From positions 34,502,496-34,566,495 of the forward strand of contig CM068313.1 of the NCBI GenBank assembly GCA_034766995.1: a DNA stretch of 64,000 nucleotides, written 5' to 3'. Position 1 is the stretch's first letter. Every line of letters begins with the position of its first letter. Shown here piece after piece: positions 10,700 through 23,039 of this stretch. The DNA is from Acanthacorydalis orientalis. Lineage: Eukaryota > Arthropoda > Insecta > Megaloptera > Corydalidae. The translations under genes were made by a program, and so were the position numbers. The notes beneath the pieces were generated by a model. It made no database searches and was not told the origin of the DNA. It worked only from the letters and a program-made list of their open reading frames with translations.

Positions 10700-13600
10700 A
10701 TATTATCAAACTACTGTAAAATATATATTTTTGTGTAAATCCCCGTTTCCCTGTATAGAAATATACTTTTGTTTTCTTGACAAGTAACAAATAAAAACAA
10801 AAATAAATTTCAAAATAATATAAACGCTAAATATATAGAATCTAAAATAATCTTATTATTCTAATTAGTAATATATAATAAAAAACAATAAATCTAATAT
10901 TCAGACGAAACTTATGAGACTTGCACATACGATACTTTTTTGTGAATGGAAAAATTATTAAAGCACTTATTTTCCGGTAGTTAATATCTAAATACCTAAA
11001 CGATCATATGCATTTTTCAGAAGATAACTGTTTCAAAATATACTTGTTCCGATTATTTAAATTTGGTTTGTTTGTTTTTTATTCACAGTATATCACAAAC
11101 GTTAGTCATATCTCAATATGATTATCGTCGCTGATCAGAATCAATTATAAATAATTCTTCACTTCCTCTATTACCTCATACTGATAATATCATATATCAA
11201 ATATTTATTTTATATATACATTATCATTAACATATTTTATGTAGTTAATAATGGCATTAACGAATCTAATATACTTTTTATAAAAATGGAATTATAAAAA
11301 AACATTTAAATCAGTTTTTAAAAACTTCATGATAATTATTTAATCCTAAAACATCTATACGACTGTTAACTGTAAGGTAACAATGTTTTCAATGTTTTAA
11401 TAAAAGCTGAAATAAAAAATCTCTCGACTGAAATCAATAAATGATTATTTATCGAATATTCGAAGATTTCTTAAATTCTCAATAGTATAATAAAACAAAA
11501 AAAATACCAAACAGATCAGAGAAAAAACATTCACAATTTCAACCATTAAATTATTATAATCAATTAGTGTGATGGTAGTACATATTGATAAAAATATAAG
11601 ACATTCCCCATTTAATTTTTATTTTTCTAAAATTTATTTAATCTTTGATAGAATCAATATGACAGTTTGAATGTGTTGTAAAGCTAAGATTTATTTTTTA
11701 AATCAAAATACAAAAAAAATATTGGTAAGTTCATCATGCAGAGACATATACTTGAATCTATTTTGATAATTATAAATATTTTTAACTTTTACAAGGAAAA
11801 ACAAATTAAAAATGTATGTGAATTTTATATTAATGGAATGTTTCTTGTCAAAACCTATTCGTTTTTTTAATCAATATTCGAATTTTTAGCCGATTTATCA
11901 CTTTTAATTGAATAATTTCCATGTTATTATTTAAATAAATATGTCACTCGACAGAAATCATATTCTGTAATCGTTCGATATTCAATATACGTTCATAATA
12001 GTTCTAAGTAAGTAAGAATACATTAATATTAATCATCATTATTAAATATTTATAAAGAATATTAAATATTATTCTCTGCCGTATTAATCGAAACAGTTGT
12101 TTTATCTACGGAGTCGCATAAAAATATACATTATTTCGATTCCTACATCTGCTATAATTACGTACGAAGTAGTAAATTGAATAAACATTATATTTGCATA
12201 ACACTGACAGATATTAACATAATCAATTTCTGTTTTGATATAAAATACGTAATAATCACAACTGTCATATACTCAAGAATCTGTGAATTCATTATCTTAC
12301 GTTTCAATCGTATTATAGAACCTCTCTTCTTTGCTACTCATATATATTTAAGATCACTAAATAAATAAAACTTTCTGTCATTTAAATACACTATCATGAC
12401 AATCGTAAAAATAGTCGTACTTTCAGTAAGTTATGTGATAATAAATTTTGTTAGAAAGTTTCTATCGTCATTTTCAATATAAAACTATGCGTAAAGAAGT
12501 AAGTATAGTGAAGAAGAGAACAACAGACAGTTTTTCGTGTATATTAACTCATATACTTATATATATATATACACGCATATATGATGTATATAATAATTAA
12601 GAAAAAATAAATAAATGCGTTTCACTGAAAAGGCTCTCACTAATGGCAAAAATCTCGCTGATCTAAATGCTTTGTGTAACAGTTGCCATACGTTCTTAAG
12701 TGGTCCAGACGGATGTTTTGCACAAAGACGATGATACGTCCGTACTTTGAAATAGATAAAGATACGAAAACTGATGGAAAAAGAATGGTTTGAATTGTAA
12801 GGAAGGGTAAATAGTCTAAAGGGTGAGTATAACTCTTGCTGTTGATTGGAAACATATGCGTCGATTTTATTTCTATTGAAATTGGATTTATATTTCTGAA
12901 TTTGTTCCTCAACTACATTTAATAAAAGTTTCATCAGCTGTTTACTTTTAATTAATCGTTTTATCTCATTAATAAATCTCACATATTGTTTTTGATACAA
13001 TCACTCGTTTATTATTCTCAAATTTGTTGATAAAATTGTTATAAATTTTCATCAAGTATACGAATTTTTTTTTAAAAAACAAACAAATTATTTACAAAGA
13101 GTATATTTAGGAAGAAATATATGAAGGCTTATTAGATAAAAACCTAATACCTAATTTATCATTCTTTAGATCACAATATTTATTAATAAACACTGAACAA
13201 AAGTTCACATTTTATAATGCAGAATAATAATTTCTAAGTATATAAATAATATTTCTTTAATAAATTATTTTCTTAAGGTTAATTTATTCTGACGGTTCAA
13301 TGTATTTAAATATAAATATCGTCTTCAGATGAACTTAAACTTACTTCAACATTAAACTTTTATAAACTTACAGTTTTAATATTGACATCGCCTAAAAAAA
13401 CAACTTATGATGATAATCAGATTAAATTTGATCATAACGACTCAAAAAAAGATAGCTCAAAAATATACAAAGAAAAACCATGCGGAATTGTGATCACAAG
13501 TCTGTATAGAATGGATAGTTTTCAAATTTTCCGAATAGAAAAAAATGTATTTATAATTATTTAGATTACATACGAAGAAAAAATAACTGTTTTAAAGTAT

Positions 13601-13700
13601 TATTTACATTCACAATTATAGTCCTTGACACGGCAGCTAAATTCCTTCTCAGAAATGAAGTCTCACTCCCGAAATTCCACAAAAAAAAATGAATAAAAGG
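10700..13700. other. Gene-free A+T-rich stretch
   Basis: Long featureless A+T-rich DNA without TA arrays of note, apart from a short one at 12559-12571. A patch of mixed composition at about 12620-12900 carries two overlapping minus-strand open frames (147 and 90 codons) that fit no family I recognise. Confidence 0.5.
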
Positions 13701-13729
13701 GTTAATAACTGATTTTGATAACAGTTCGT

Positions 13730-13855
13730 ATGTCTTTGGATAGCGATTTCATCATCCTCGACAGCCAAGAGGTGGACAAAAAGAAGACTTTCCTTGTAAG
13801 TTTGCGAAGCAAATTAAAATCTCAGTTTCAGCTCAATATTAACTACTTCATTTAA
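13730..13855 (+). CDS. Candidate small ORF or first coding exon
   Basis: ATG at 13730 opens a 41-codon frame starting MSLDSDFIILDSQEVDKKK and stopping at 13853-13855. Codon choice up to position 13795 is unlike the surroundings: many C- and G-ending codons and a mix of acidic, hydroxylated and hydrophobic residues. At 13796 lies CTT|GTAAGTTT, a near-ideal splice donor falling exactly between codons, and at 13721-13724 an ACAG that could be a weak acceptor. Two readings are possible: a 71-bp exon (13725-13795, phase 0 at its 3' end) of a spliced plus-strand gene, or a free 41-residue peptide. No upstream or downstream partner exon is identified and the peptide matches no family I know. The start context (C at -3) is weak. 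Confidence 0.3.
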   Translation: MSLDSDFIILDSQEVDKKKTFLVSLRSKLKSQFQLNINYFI

Positions 13856-14415
13856 ATCTTCTACCTCTCCAAATCAATAAAAAAAGTAAAAATTTAAAAA
13901 TTATGTTAATTTAATAAAAAGATATTATAAAACAAATAAAAAAAACTGAATATTTTAGTAATAAATAACGAGAGTTAATAAAAAAGACAGTCAAATCTTA
14001 TCAATAATAAATAAGCAATATTATCAAAATGTATAGACAAAAACTTTATATTGGAGAAGAACTTTAACATTTACGAAACCACTTTCAATATTAATATTTT
14101 TATCGAAGTTGTAAGTAAATAAAAATAATAAAAAAATATGTGTTATTTATTTCTCACATAAAATTATTAGTATAAAATTTTATTCTCTAATAAAGAAGAT
14201 ATTTTAAATTTACATACGAATCTGTAAACAGGACTGCTGTTGAAATTATGGTAATTGAAGAAAAAATTTCAAGATGCTCTAACCGTACTATACTTACAAA
14301 TAAATACGATTAGAAAAAAACAATGAAAATAGCCCTTCATTGTATTAAATAACGACTCTAAATATATATGTAAAAATCTAAAATTATGTATAAACGCATT
14401 ACACACACTCACATG

Positions 14416-14424
<9 letters not shown>

Positions 14425-14471
<47 letters not shown>
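14425..14471. repeat. (AT)n microsatellite
   Basis: 47 bp, preceded by ACACACAC and CATACATACAT units. Confidence 0.97.
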
Positions 14472-14473
<2 letters not shown>

Positions 14474-14690
14474 CAATATGTCTTTTACATTGTAGACATA
14501 ATTCAATTGTAGTAATGCGCAATTTCAGAAATGGATATATGCACGTGCGAATCAAACTTTTAAAAAAGGAGCACTCCAATAAATACAGAATCCATGCCCC
14601 AGCTTGCCAATACATATACTTTAGCCACGGATACTCTCTCTCAGCCCCCACATCCACGGCAAATTGAGTTAACTTGATGTATCTTTTTAG

Positions 14691-14955
14691 ATGAAGTTTG
14701 GACACCGCGGGCATATCCCTCTATCCCGTAACACCCGCGAACACCCAAACCACCACTCTGATAATTTTAATCTTGCAGATGGATATTGGATAGTTTATTT
14801 TTATCGGTGAACGAAGACGTCGAAGAAACAATCTTATTTCTTAATTTTTTCCAGTCGAGGCTCTGGTCTATGTCGCAGTTATAACTTTCCAATGTGTTTT
14901 GATTTTACTGCGTTCCGATTGTATTTATATTGTTTCCAGATATTTTTCATGCGTA
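14691..14955 (+). other. Two possible exon-like segments, function unknown
   Basis: Island of higher G+C. First, ATCTTTTTAG precedes ATG at 14691, which opens a 39-codon frame (start MKFGHRGHIPLSRN) ending at 14810. Second, a strong acceptor-like sequence (TTAATTTTTTCCAG, ending 14854) precedes 101 bp that stay open in one frame (EALVYVAVITFQCVLILL, a membrane-like run) up to GCGTA|GTAAGTG at 14956. The two segments are not joined by any donor I trust, and each signal occurs often by chance in such DNA. An intron-internal conserved element is an alternative. Confidence 0.18.
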
Positions 14956-14959
14956 GTAA

Positions 14960-15889
14960 GTGAATTTTCTTTCAGAAATATATTTTTCCTCTATCTGTGT
15001 CGTATGTATAGAGCGACGAGTAAGATTTATTGGTTAATGGATTAATCAAAGTTATATATTTATTTACTTTATAAAATATTGCTTTTATGAAATGTTTATA
15101 TAACTCGATAAATAATGAAAACTTTAATAATAGTTTTTTTTACAAAAAGGAAAAGACCTCTAATTGAGATTCTCTGATTTTAAATTATCAACATGCTAAT
15201 TAATATTTTGTCTAAGACAATCTTGAAAATAATTAATTCAAACTTTATAATCATTTATTATCTTAAAAAATATATTAAATACAATCTTATCAATCTCTGT
15301 TTTATGACACCAATTGAAAAATATGAAACAAATTTTAAACAGAATAAACATTAAAGAAATAAAAATACAAACGGTAAACACTACCGTCTATTAATAAATG
15401 TATTACCGGTTCTATAAATAACTTATAAAACATATATTTTTTTATTATAGTAAAGTAATTAATCAGTACACTTGATAAAAAGTAGTTTCTAAAACTAATC
15501 CAAAATAACAACTAGTATCAATATTACTGTCTGTAAATATACATAGGCTATGTTAGTAACAAAAATAGAAAGTAAATATAAAAAAAAACATTTACTTTCC
15601 AAAATCATAGCATTTTAAATATAAACCAATATATTTTACCTGTCTATTTATTTCCTCTAATCAAAATTCATAATAGTGTCAAGTATAGTATATACCATTA
15701 ATCAGTTGTCGCTTATCATTAATATATACGAAATGGTATGAGAATGAACGTACATATTTATTACACACTCAAAATCAAGCAATAATGAAATGCATTGCAT
15801 AACACAATACAAACATAATTGTAATTTAATTATGTATTCCAATATGATTATATAAAATATTTTTTATTGTATACTCCGATACACACACA

Positions 15890-15943
<54 letters not shown>

Positions 15944-16590
15944 CACAATAAGAAAAACATACAATTTATGATTGAAAAGTTTTACGGTGAAACATAAAAA
16001 TTGTTTATAGAAAAATGTTGTTTCACCTTTTATTGCGCATTTTGAAAAAATCCAGCGCCTTTCTTTTTTTCTTATGTACTTTTATTGTATTCATTAAAAT
16101 GTCTTTTTTATTCGAGCTATATTTTAATAATCCCCTATAAACGAGGAGGATTAAAACAAATCATTCGCACATAATTACAAAATTCAATTAACTGAAAACA
16201 TTTATTTCAGTGTTATTGTGTCACTAATTAAATTTTCGAATTTAATATACTTCGTTCAGATTGCAAAACGTCGAGATTGATTTTGATTGAACCATATACA
16301 GTTTACGATTGACTATAATTCTTTAAAAATTAATTAAGCCAACAACAGTTAATTTTACAGCACATAATACTCGTACACATAAATAATGAACGTAATTGTA
16401 AATTTTCTTTCGTAAAAAAGCAAACTCTGTTCGTTTTATGTATTATGAAAATTATGGTAAAAAGTATATAACATAATAAAATCAAGAGGCATAATTCAAA
16501 GCAGTTCGGCGGCCATCTTGCACGACACATCACCACTTCATTACCTACTTTATATCCGAAGCACTCTTGATACTACAAGAAGGTATAATA
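14960..16590. other. Gene-free A+T-rich stretch
   Basis: No coding or RNA feature seen. One AC/TA array is listed separately. Confidence 0.6.
15881..15936. repeat. (AC)5(TA)n compound microsatellite
   Basis: AC array (10 bp) followed by a 45-bp TA array. Confidence 0.97.
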
Positions 16591-16595
16591 TGGCT

Positions 16596-16630
16596 CAGTG
16601 GCAGGTGGCACGGGGTCACCTACCCCCTAT
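16596..16630. mobile_element. Possible end of a CAGTGGC-type element
   Basis: CAGTGGCAGGTGGCACGGGG followed by a pyrimidine run ACCTACCCCCT. The first seven bases equal the terminus of the inverted-repeat elements at 38636 and 44572. No matching opposite end was found, so this is at most a solo end. Confidence 0.2.
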
Positions 16631-16857
16631 AAATCTAACGTATACTTTAATATACGTTTTGGAAACTCTCTTAAAATGCAAAATCACAAAATAATATTTT
16701 TTAATAATGAAATCTAATAACGGGGACGCGCATTATGACAGTTAAGGTGTCATAACAGCATCATTTATATTACGTAACTTTTAATTTTAAAAATCTTTAA
16801 TATCGACTCAGCGGTGAGAGAGAAGGTAATATAACCTACTGGTGTTGTCGTTCCGCG

Positions 16858-17001
16858 ATGGGCACACGGTGGTGGCGAGAGGAAATGAAAATGTGCCGTG
16901 AGGATGCTTTTGAAGATTTCATTTTGAAATTCCCCATCTTATTATTTCGTACATTAAAAAATAGGTTGTTTCACGTGCTTCTTAATCAAAGTTCAACTTG
17001 A
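16858..17001 (+). CDS. Candidate 47-codon small ORF, unknown
   Basis: The frame is open from 16801. The first ATG at 16858 gives MGTRWWREEMKMCREDAFED and continues for 47 codons to TGA at 16999-17001. The segment has higher G+C than its flanks and is rich in Trp, Arg and Glu at the start, then hydrophobic. No signal peptide or known motif. Just upstream, CTCAGCGGTGAGAG contains both an AG and a GTGAG, so the island could equally be a non-coding exon. Confidence 0.18.
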   Translation: MGTRWWREEMKMCREDAFEDFILKFPILLFRTLKNRLFHVLLNQSST

Positions 17002-17122
17002 ACATTTAATACGGCGAGCCGCAACAACTGTTTACCGCCTCAGTTCACATTTCATAAATGAAAAATAATAAATGACCGATACAACACCAATATTATTTAC
17101 ACAAACATACAAACAACACATG

Positions 17123-17124
<2 letters not shown>

Positions 17125-17202
<78 letters not shown>
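17125..17202. repeat. (AT)n microsatellite
   Basis: Pure AT, 78 bp. Confidence 0.97.
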
Positions 17203-17204
<2 letters not shown>

Positions 17205-19250
17205 CATATACCTATACACATATCAACAGGTATCTGAACAATTTTACTACAGTATTCTATTGAAAAACACTGCAACGAAATGATACATTCTCCACATAAA
17301 ATTTAAAAACAGCCCTTTAATGTATATTTATATTAAAAAAAATACTTTAATCGAAACTTTTTATTCTGATTTTATTATATGCTCGCATACATTTTATTCA
17401 AAAACCATAAATAAATATTTAATAATAAGGGACAACATTGTCATAAAGATTCAGTCGAAAGGAAAAAAACAACTATCCCAAGTTATAAAAGAATAACGAC
17501 ACTTACTGTCAATAAATCGAAAAAAGCACTTGTATGTTTGAAGAAAAAATAAGCCTAACCTCTTATTATAGATCACTGCTATTTCAGTTCAAAGAAATAT
17601 TCTTTTTATTAAATCATAATCTATAATTACATTCTTATAAATACATCATAGGTAAAATAATAAATGTGTGTTTAGTTTCACATGTTTAGTCTGTTTATAT
17701 TTATTATTAACATACGGAATGTATAATTAATTAATTAATTAATTTTATATATATAACATTATAAAAACCTTTTCTATTCTTACTACTAGCCTTACAATTA
17801 AATTAATTTATTTGTTTATCCATTTAGCAATTGTTATATTAAGTATTTGCAACAATGGCCTTTCAATTAAATGTCAAAGAAATTTATTGACTAATAATAA
17901 TGATTTTACTTTTAACTTGACATATACTTTTACTTTTTTTTAATTTATGAAACTGTTAAAACAAATTTTTAAATCCATACGTTTAATTATATTTCTGTAT
18001 ATTGACTGTTTTCTCATTTTCTGTACTAAATTCGTTCAAGTGATAAATTAATATGTATTTTTTAACAACGGATGCCAGACTAACGAAGGGATCCTAATTG
18101 TAGTAAAACATAGTAATCATAAAAATCTTACTATATTCTACGATTATTAGATATAAAAATTAAGATTATACTCTATATTTGTTATATTTATATATGAAAT
18201 CAGAAAATAAATAAATAACTACGCCTACAAATGGCTGTGGCCAGCAAAACGTCAGGATACAGATCAATTTGTTAAAAGTTTAAATCTTCTAAGGTCTTAT
18301 GGTTTATCACATCTAGCATTAAGACAATGTAATCAATTTATTAAAAAAGTTATTTAGCTTCTATTGCTTTATGAAATAAATTAAATTATAAAACATTAAA
18401 TAGCATTTACTATTAATATAACAGACTTTTATACTAAAAAGGTGACAAAATAAATTAATTATAATTATCATTAGTGTTATACAAAACTAATAATATTTAA
18501 AAAAAAATCCAGTACAAAATAATATATATTTTCCCATTTTTTAAGAGATTTTAAGAGATTTTTTATGAGATTACATTGATTATGATGCATAAAACACATT
18601 TCAATACATTAAAAATCATAATTTCAAGTTAATCAGATATATTTTATAAATCAAATCATAATGTCTTTATTGAAAACTTTGTAGACAGCAAATCTTTTAA
18701 CATTAGTAATAAATATTTCAGAAGTTAACCCCAAAACAATTATAATTTTTCTATAAAAGCACGTTTTTAAAAACGCTACCATCTTATCTAACAAAAATGT
18801 ACATTTTCTTAATAATTAACAATTTATTGACAATTCTTTCACTACAGTAAAACGAAAATTGAAAAAAACGTTATCACATATAATTTTTAAGAGTGTCCGT
18901 AATAAAAACGAGTTTTTTCATTGTTAAAATATTTGCCTGTAACTTATCAATTTTTAATATTCAATGCAATTATTATTATAAACGACTCAGCTTTAGTATT
19001 AAAAAATAATTTTTAATCAAATTGATTAGTTTTACTAGCATTTGTTTAATAAAGAAAATGTAATTAATTCTCATTAATTTAACTTCTTGAGATGATTTTT
19101 AAAGAATATGATTGAATTAATCATACTAAAACAGGCTATAAACTTTCGATTCAATTAAAAATAAATCACGAAATTCAGTTACACACAAATATATGAAACG
19201 TATCAAGATTTATTAATTTCAGGAAACATTATACACGGTCTGATGTACAT
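17205..19250. other. Gene-free A+T-rich stretch
   Basis: Mostly featureless; contains a (TTAA)n run at 17724-17744. A 48-codon frame at 18211-18357 (plus) includes YKWLWPAKRQDTDQF and has more balanced residues than its neighbours. It has neither an initiator ATG nor an acceptor, so it is at best a relic. Confidence 0.45.
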
Positions 19251-19251
19251 A

Positions 19252-19253
<2 letters not shown>

Positions 19254-19283
<30 letters not shown>
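19254..19283. repeat. (TA)n microsatellite
   Basis: 30 bp. Confidence 0.95.
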
Positions 19284-19285
<2 letters not shown>

Positions 19286-19348
19286 AGGCATATTTTTCCA
19301 ATTAACGTATTTGATATATTTCACAAGCAATATATCCCTCTCAAAAAA

Positions 19349-19462
19349 ATGACACATCGAAAATTGCAATATAAACGGAAATGCAAAACAAATTTCGCAT
19401 CCGTCGAAGAAAATCACATGGAGGAAGTGGTGGAAGAAGCTGTAGAAGAAGAGAAGCAGTAG
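19349..19462 (+). CDS. Candidate 37-codon small ORF, basic then acidic
   Basis: ATG at 19349 opens a 37-codon frame ending in TAG at 19460-19462. The first half is basic (MTHRKLQYKRKCK) and the second strongly acidic (NHMEEVVEEAVEEEKQ). The same frame is open upstream through the TA array at 19254, so an upstream splice junction rather than this ATG could define its start. The start context is A-rich (AAAAAAATG), acceptable for an insect. The antisense strand is also open (19341-19550) but there reads as Leu/Pro runs from the complement of the GAA tract. The purine tract alone could create this appearance. Confidence 0.25.
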   Translation: MTHRKLQYKRKCKTNFASVEENHMEEVVEEAVEEEKQ

Positions 19463-19833
19463 ATCGAGTTATTGGTATTTTTCTAAATAACATTGCAATA
19501 CGCCGCGAGGGGTAGGTATATGTACCTCGTGTAATATGTACTATATACATATATATATTCCATATACTATATACAGATATGGATAGCGAGCAGTGCGGGA
19601 CGAAGAGCGATGTATGATGGTACCCACTACTACTTCTACATGCCTGGTAATCGAAAACCTATAAGTCTAATCCATAAATTCGCAATATATTTTTCGATAA
19701 AAGCCTCGGATTCTTTTATCCGGAACAAATTGAATTGGTATATTATCCAATATACCTGTGCGGATCGCACAACGCTATTACATCTTGTCATCTTCGGATT
19801 GTTGTCTATCAATATTTGAAAAATAGGTATCTG

Positions 19834-19857
19834 TATATATATATATATATATATATA
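19834..19857. repeat. (TA)n microsatellite
   Basis: 24 bp, followed by ACACGTGTGTG. Confidence 0.93.
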
Positions 19858-20129
19858 CACGTGTGTGTAAATGTGAATGAGTATTAGAAAGTTATCTTAT
19901 TATCCAATCATCCATAAACTCGACAAGATTTTTTGTAGATATATGATTTGTTTCACGAATAAATCTATTTAAAACAGTAAATTTAAAGAGCAACGATCTT
20001 ATCATTGAACGTAGAATTCAATCTCCAAATGAATGCCACATTAAAACATTTTTAATCTAGACAGAGTACAGAATACTAGCCCAAAATATTAAAATAATTT
20101 AGAAACATGAAAATAAAACAATTATTAGC

Positions 20130-20132
<3 letters not shown>

Positions 20133-20170
<38 letters not shown>
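20133..20170. repeat. (TA)n microsatellite
   Basis: 38 bp. Confidence 0.96.
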
Positions 20171-20175
<5 letters not shown>

Positions 20176-20611
20176 TGCTAACAATTTAATAATAACAAAA
20201 TGCGCAACATTTGTATATTTTATTGGAAGAACATACAACCGTTTACTGAATCTATCAGTCATGACGTTATACGAACGATAGATGTACAAAATATACTTTT
20301 TCACTCATCATAACTCTGAAAGATTTATCAAAAGTACAATAGAACTGCAGATACGAGTTCATATCACTTTTAAGTGGATTGGCTATAGCTTTTCTACTGA
20401 CTTTTCTCATTATTTAGATAACACAATTCTTTTTAAATTCTATAAATTATCAACGTTAAGTTTATTAAGACACAGAAACAATCATTTATTTTTTTAAGAA
20501 TATTCACAGCTTATGACTAAAGATATTTCTAGGGAATACTTGTCAACAATTCATAATAGATTTAAATACTCATTTAGACGAGATTTAACATATATACACA
20601 CACATGTGTAT

Positions 20612-20614
20612 TAT

Positions 20615-20677
<63 letters not shown>
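20612..20677. repeat. (TA)n microsatellite
   Basis: 66 bp with one TAAATA interruption. Confidence 0.97.
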
Positions 20678-20679
<2 letters not shown>

Positions 20680-20992
20680 ACCCTGCATGCAGTGAACTAC
20701 TCCGTAGAGTGAACACATTATTTTGCATTGAATACCTTATATCACATAAATTAGTACAAACAAGAGTAAATATAAAAAGACAATAATCGAAAACAACTTT
20801 ATTTCTACAAAAATCTAAATAAACAACAAGTTATTCCATTTATATTATCGTTTGTAAACTTTAAATTATTTCAATAGACTTTTAAAAGCAATCATATGCT
20901 TTCAGTAAGTAAATATATTCCGCAAAAGTGTACAACCTCGCTAGAGTGAATGGTCTGTGTATTAATTGATTCACTAAATCGCGACTCTACTG

Positions 20993-20993
<1 letters not shown>

Positions 20994-21045
<52 letters not shown>
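20994..21045. repeat. (AT)n microsatellite
   Basis: 52 bp. Confidence 0.97.
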
Positions 21046-21047
<2 letters not shown>

Positions 21048-21339
21048 CATTTAACAACAACAACATACACTCTCATTCTTTATCAAAATACAAATATTTG
21101 TTTCTATTGTCTCCACACCAACCAATCTAAAAACAATTTCAAACTGAAAATAAATAAAATCCTGCATTATTTAAACACACACACACATTTATATCTTAAA
21201 TTAAATCAGTCGAATCTCTTAAGTACTAATAAAAATATTTTCAAGGCGCCAAACAACTTGAAGTACCTTTCTATCAATTTATTTAATTATCAATATATTT
21301 ATGTACATAACATATCAATGTGTGTCTAAATATCTATGT

Positions 21340-21343
<4 letters not shown>

Positions 21344-21399
<56 letters not shown>
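21344..21399. repeat. (AT)n microsatellite
   Basis: 56 bp. Confidence 0.97.
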
Positions 21400-21402
<3 letters not shown>

Positions 21403-21765
21403 TGCATGTGTATTTGTATATAAACTTAATACATTTTGTAAATTAAAAACAAGAAATTTAAATAGTATGTCGTAAAACTGTAATGACATGTCTATAAGAT
21501 TTATACTTCATTATCATTCAGTGCCAGTTTATGGCTATACATTGTATGGACGTAAGCCAAAATTAAAATTGTGTTTTAAAATACGTAATATAAATCGTTT
21601 CAGTGTATTTCAATGTCGCATATTCCATGAACTATTTGAAACATCAAATGATGCATTAATACATTTTTAATGTGTACTCTGTGATACTGAACTTATATAC
21701 TAAATGAAGTATTGCATAAAATAAACAGTAAAGAGGATTTATTGTACGAGTTACTTTATAGATAA

Positions 21766-21769
<4 letters not shown>

Positions 21770-21803
<34 letters not shown>
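21770..21803. repeat. (TA)n microsatellite
   Basis: 34 bp. Confidence 0.96.
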
Positions 21804-21804
<1 letters not shown>

Positions 21805-22510
21805 CGACTGCATAATTTATTATTTGGTGGTCACTCTCTTACACAAGCACAATATTATAAAATGTGAGTTTTACATTAATGATTCCATGTGAAGAATGCA
21901 AAAATACATTTTCAACTATTTCACTAATTAGAATCTTTTTTATAGTTCAAATTTATAATCGTTCATCAATAGCAGAAAATAAGCATGGAAAATTCGCAAA
22001 TGAAACAATTATTTATAGTCACGGCGTAATTTACTGTATATTATTTATATACAGTAATTGTATGCATAGTATTCTAATACACGCATCCAAAGCAAATAAA
22101 TTCATTAATTATAACAAGACGCTTTTTTAATCGGTAAACTAACGTAAATGAACGCTACTGTAACAAACATGACCAGCAATAATTATTATGGAATACGGAA
22201 TAATTAGAAGCAGAATGACTGCGTCAAGTTATTTTGCTAATTGAAATTCCCTCGCATAACAATACAGCCACTTGTGCCAACCAAGTTCGCAGTTAATTAA
22301 TATTATATTCATTATTTTCAATCAGAGTTTAAGATTAAATACGTCAGTTTTGTGTCGAGTTATTATTATGATTTGTTGCCTATTGTGAATTTTAAAAACA
22401 TTTTTCCCTTATTATTAATTAAATACACCACTACTTTTAATTTTAAACTTTGTTCAATTATAATCTATACATGAACTATACAGAATGGCCAACACACAAC
22501 GCACACACAA

Positions 22511-22549
<39 letters not shown>
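22511..22549. repeat. (AT)n(AG)n compound microsatellite
   Basis: AT array of 16 bp followed by an AG array of about 23 bp. Confidence 0.96.
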
Positions 22550-22678
22550 AAGAAATAAAATAATATTTTAAATTACCAAACACTCTATTAGCTATAAACT
22601 GACATAAATAATATTTATTTAATAAATATTTATATAGATAAGCCTCATGAATAATGTCTAAAATCATTTTTAGAAATT

Positions 22679-22697
22679 ATATATATATATATATATA
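22679..22697. repeat. (AT)n microsatellite
   Basis: 19 bp. Confidence 0.88.
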
Positions 22698-22999
22698 AAC
22701 ATATTTAAAAGATAATTTTTCGATTATTTTGAATGTTTGATTTCATGCAACTCCTTGGTATTTCTTACTTTACTAACATCTATAGCTTTCTTTATAACAA
22801 AAATAATAATCGTCTTATCTAATCATTACTTTCCATATTAACATAGACAAATATTTTTGTAAATGTGTTCTAATATAGCACTTATATTACAAAGACTTCA
22901 TGGAAATGTAAAAATTGAAAATGAAAATAAAAAGAGATTTTAAGTAGTATCTATTATAAGAAAAAAACATTATTGTACACCGCAGAATTCTTGACCAGT

Positions 23000-23031
23000 A
23001 TTCAATAACTGATTACAATCAGTTATTGAAT
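23000..23031. repeat. Perfect 15-bp palindrome arms
   Basis: ATTCAATAACTGATT (23000-23014) and its exact complement AATCAGTTATTGAAT (23017-23031) are separated by AC only. The pairing does not extend outward. Confidence 0.9.
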
Positions 23032-23039
23032 CTTAATTA

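Larger units (their letters stand above)
19560..22995. other. Gene-free A+T-rich stretch with many TA arrays
   Basis: Seven of the arrays lie here. A short mixed patch near 22140-22300 contains CACTTGTGCCAACCAAGTTCGC but no credible gene. Confidence 0.5.

Noticed and set aside
12557..13000. 147-codon and 90-codon minus-strand open frames
   Set aside because: They overlap in different frames, the longer one ends in TA/ATG-rich repeats, and no motif, signal peptide or splice site supports either. Some frames of this size are expected by chance.
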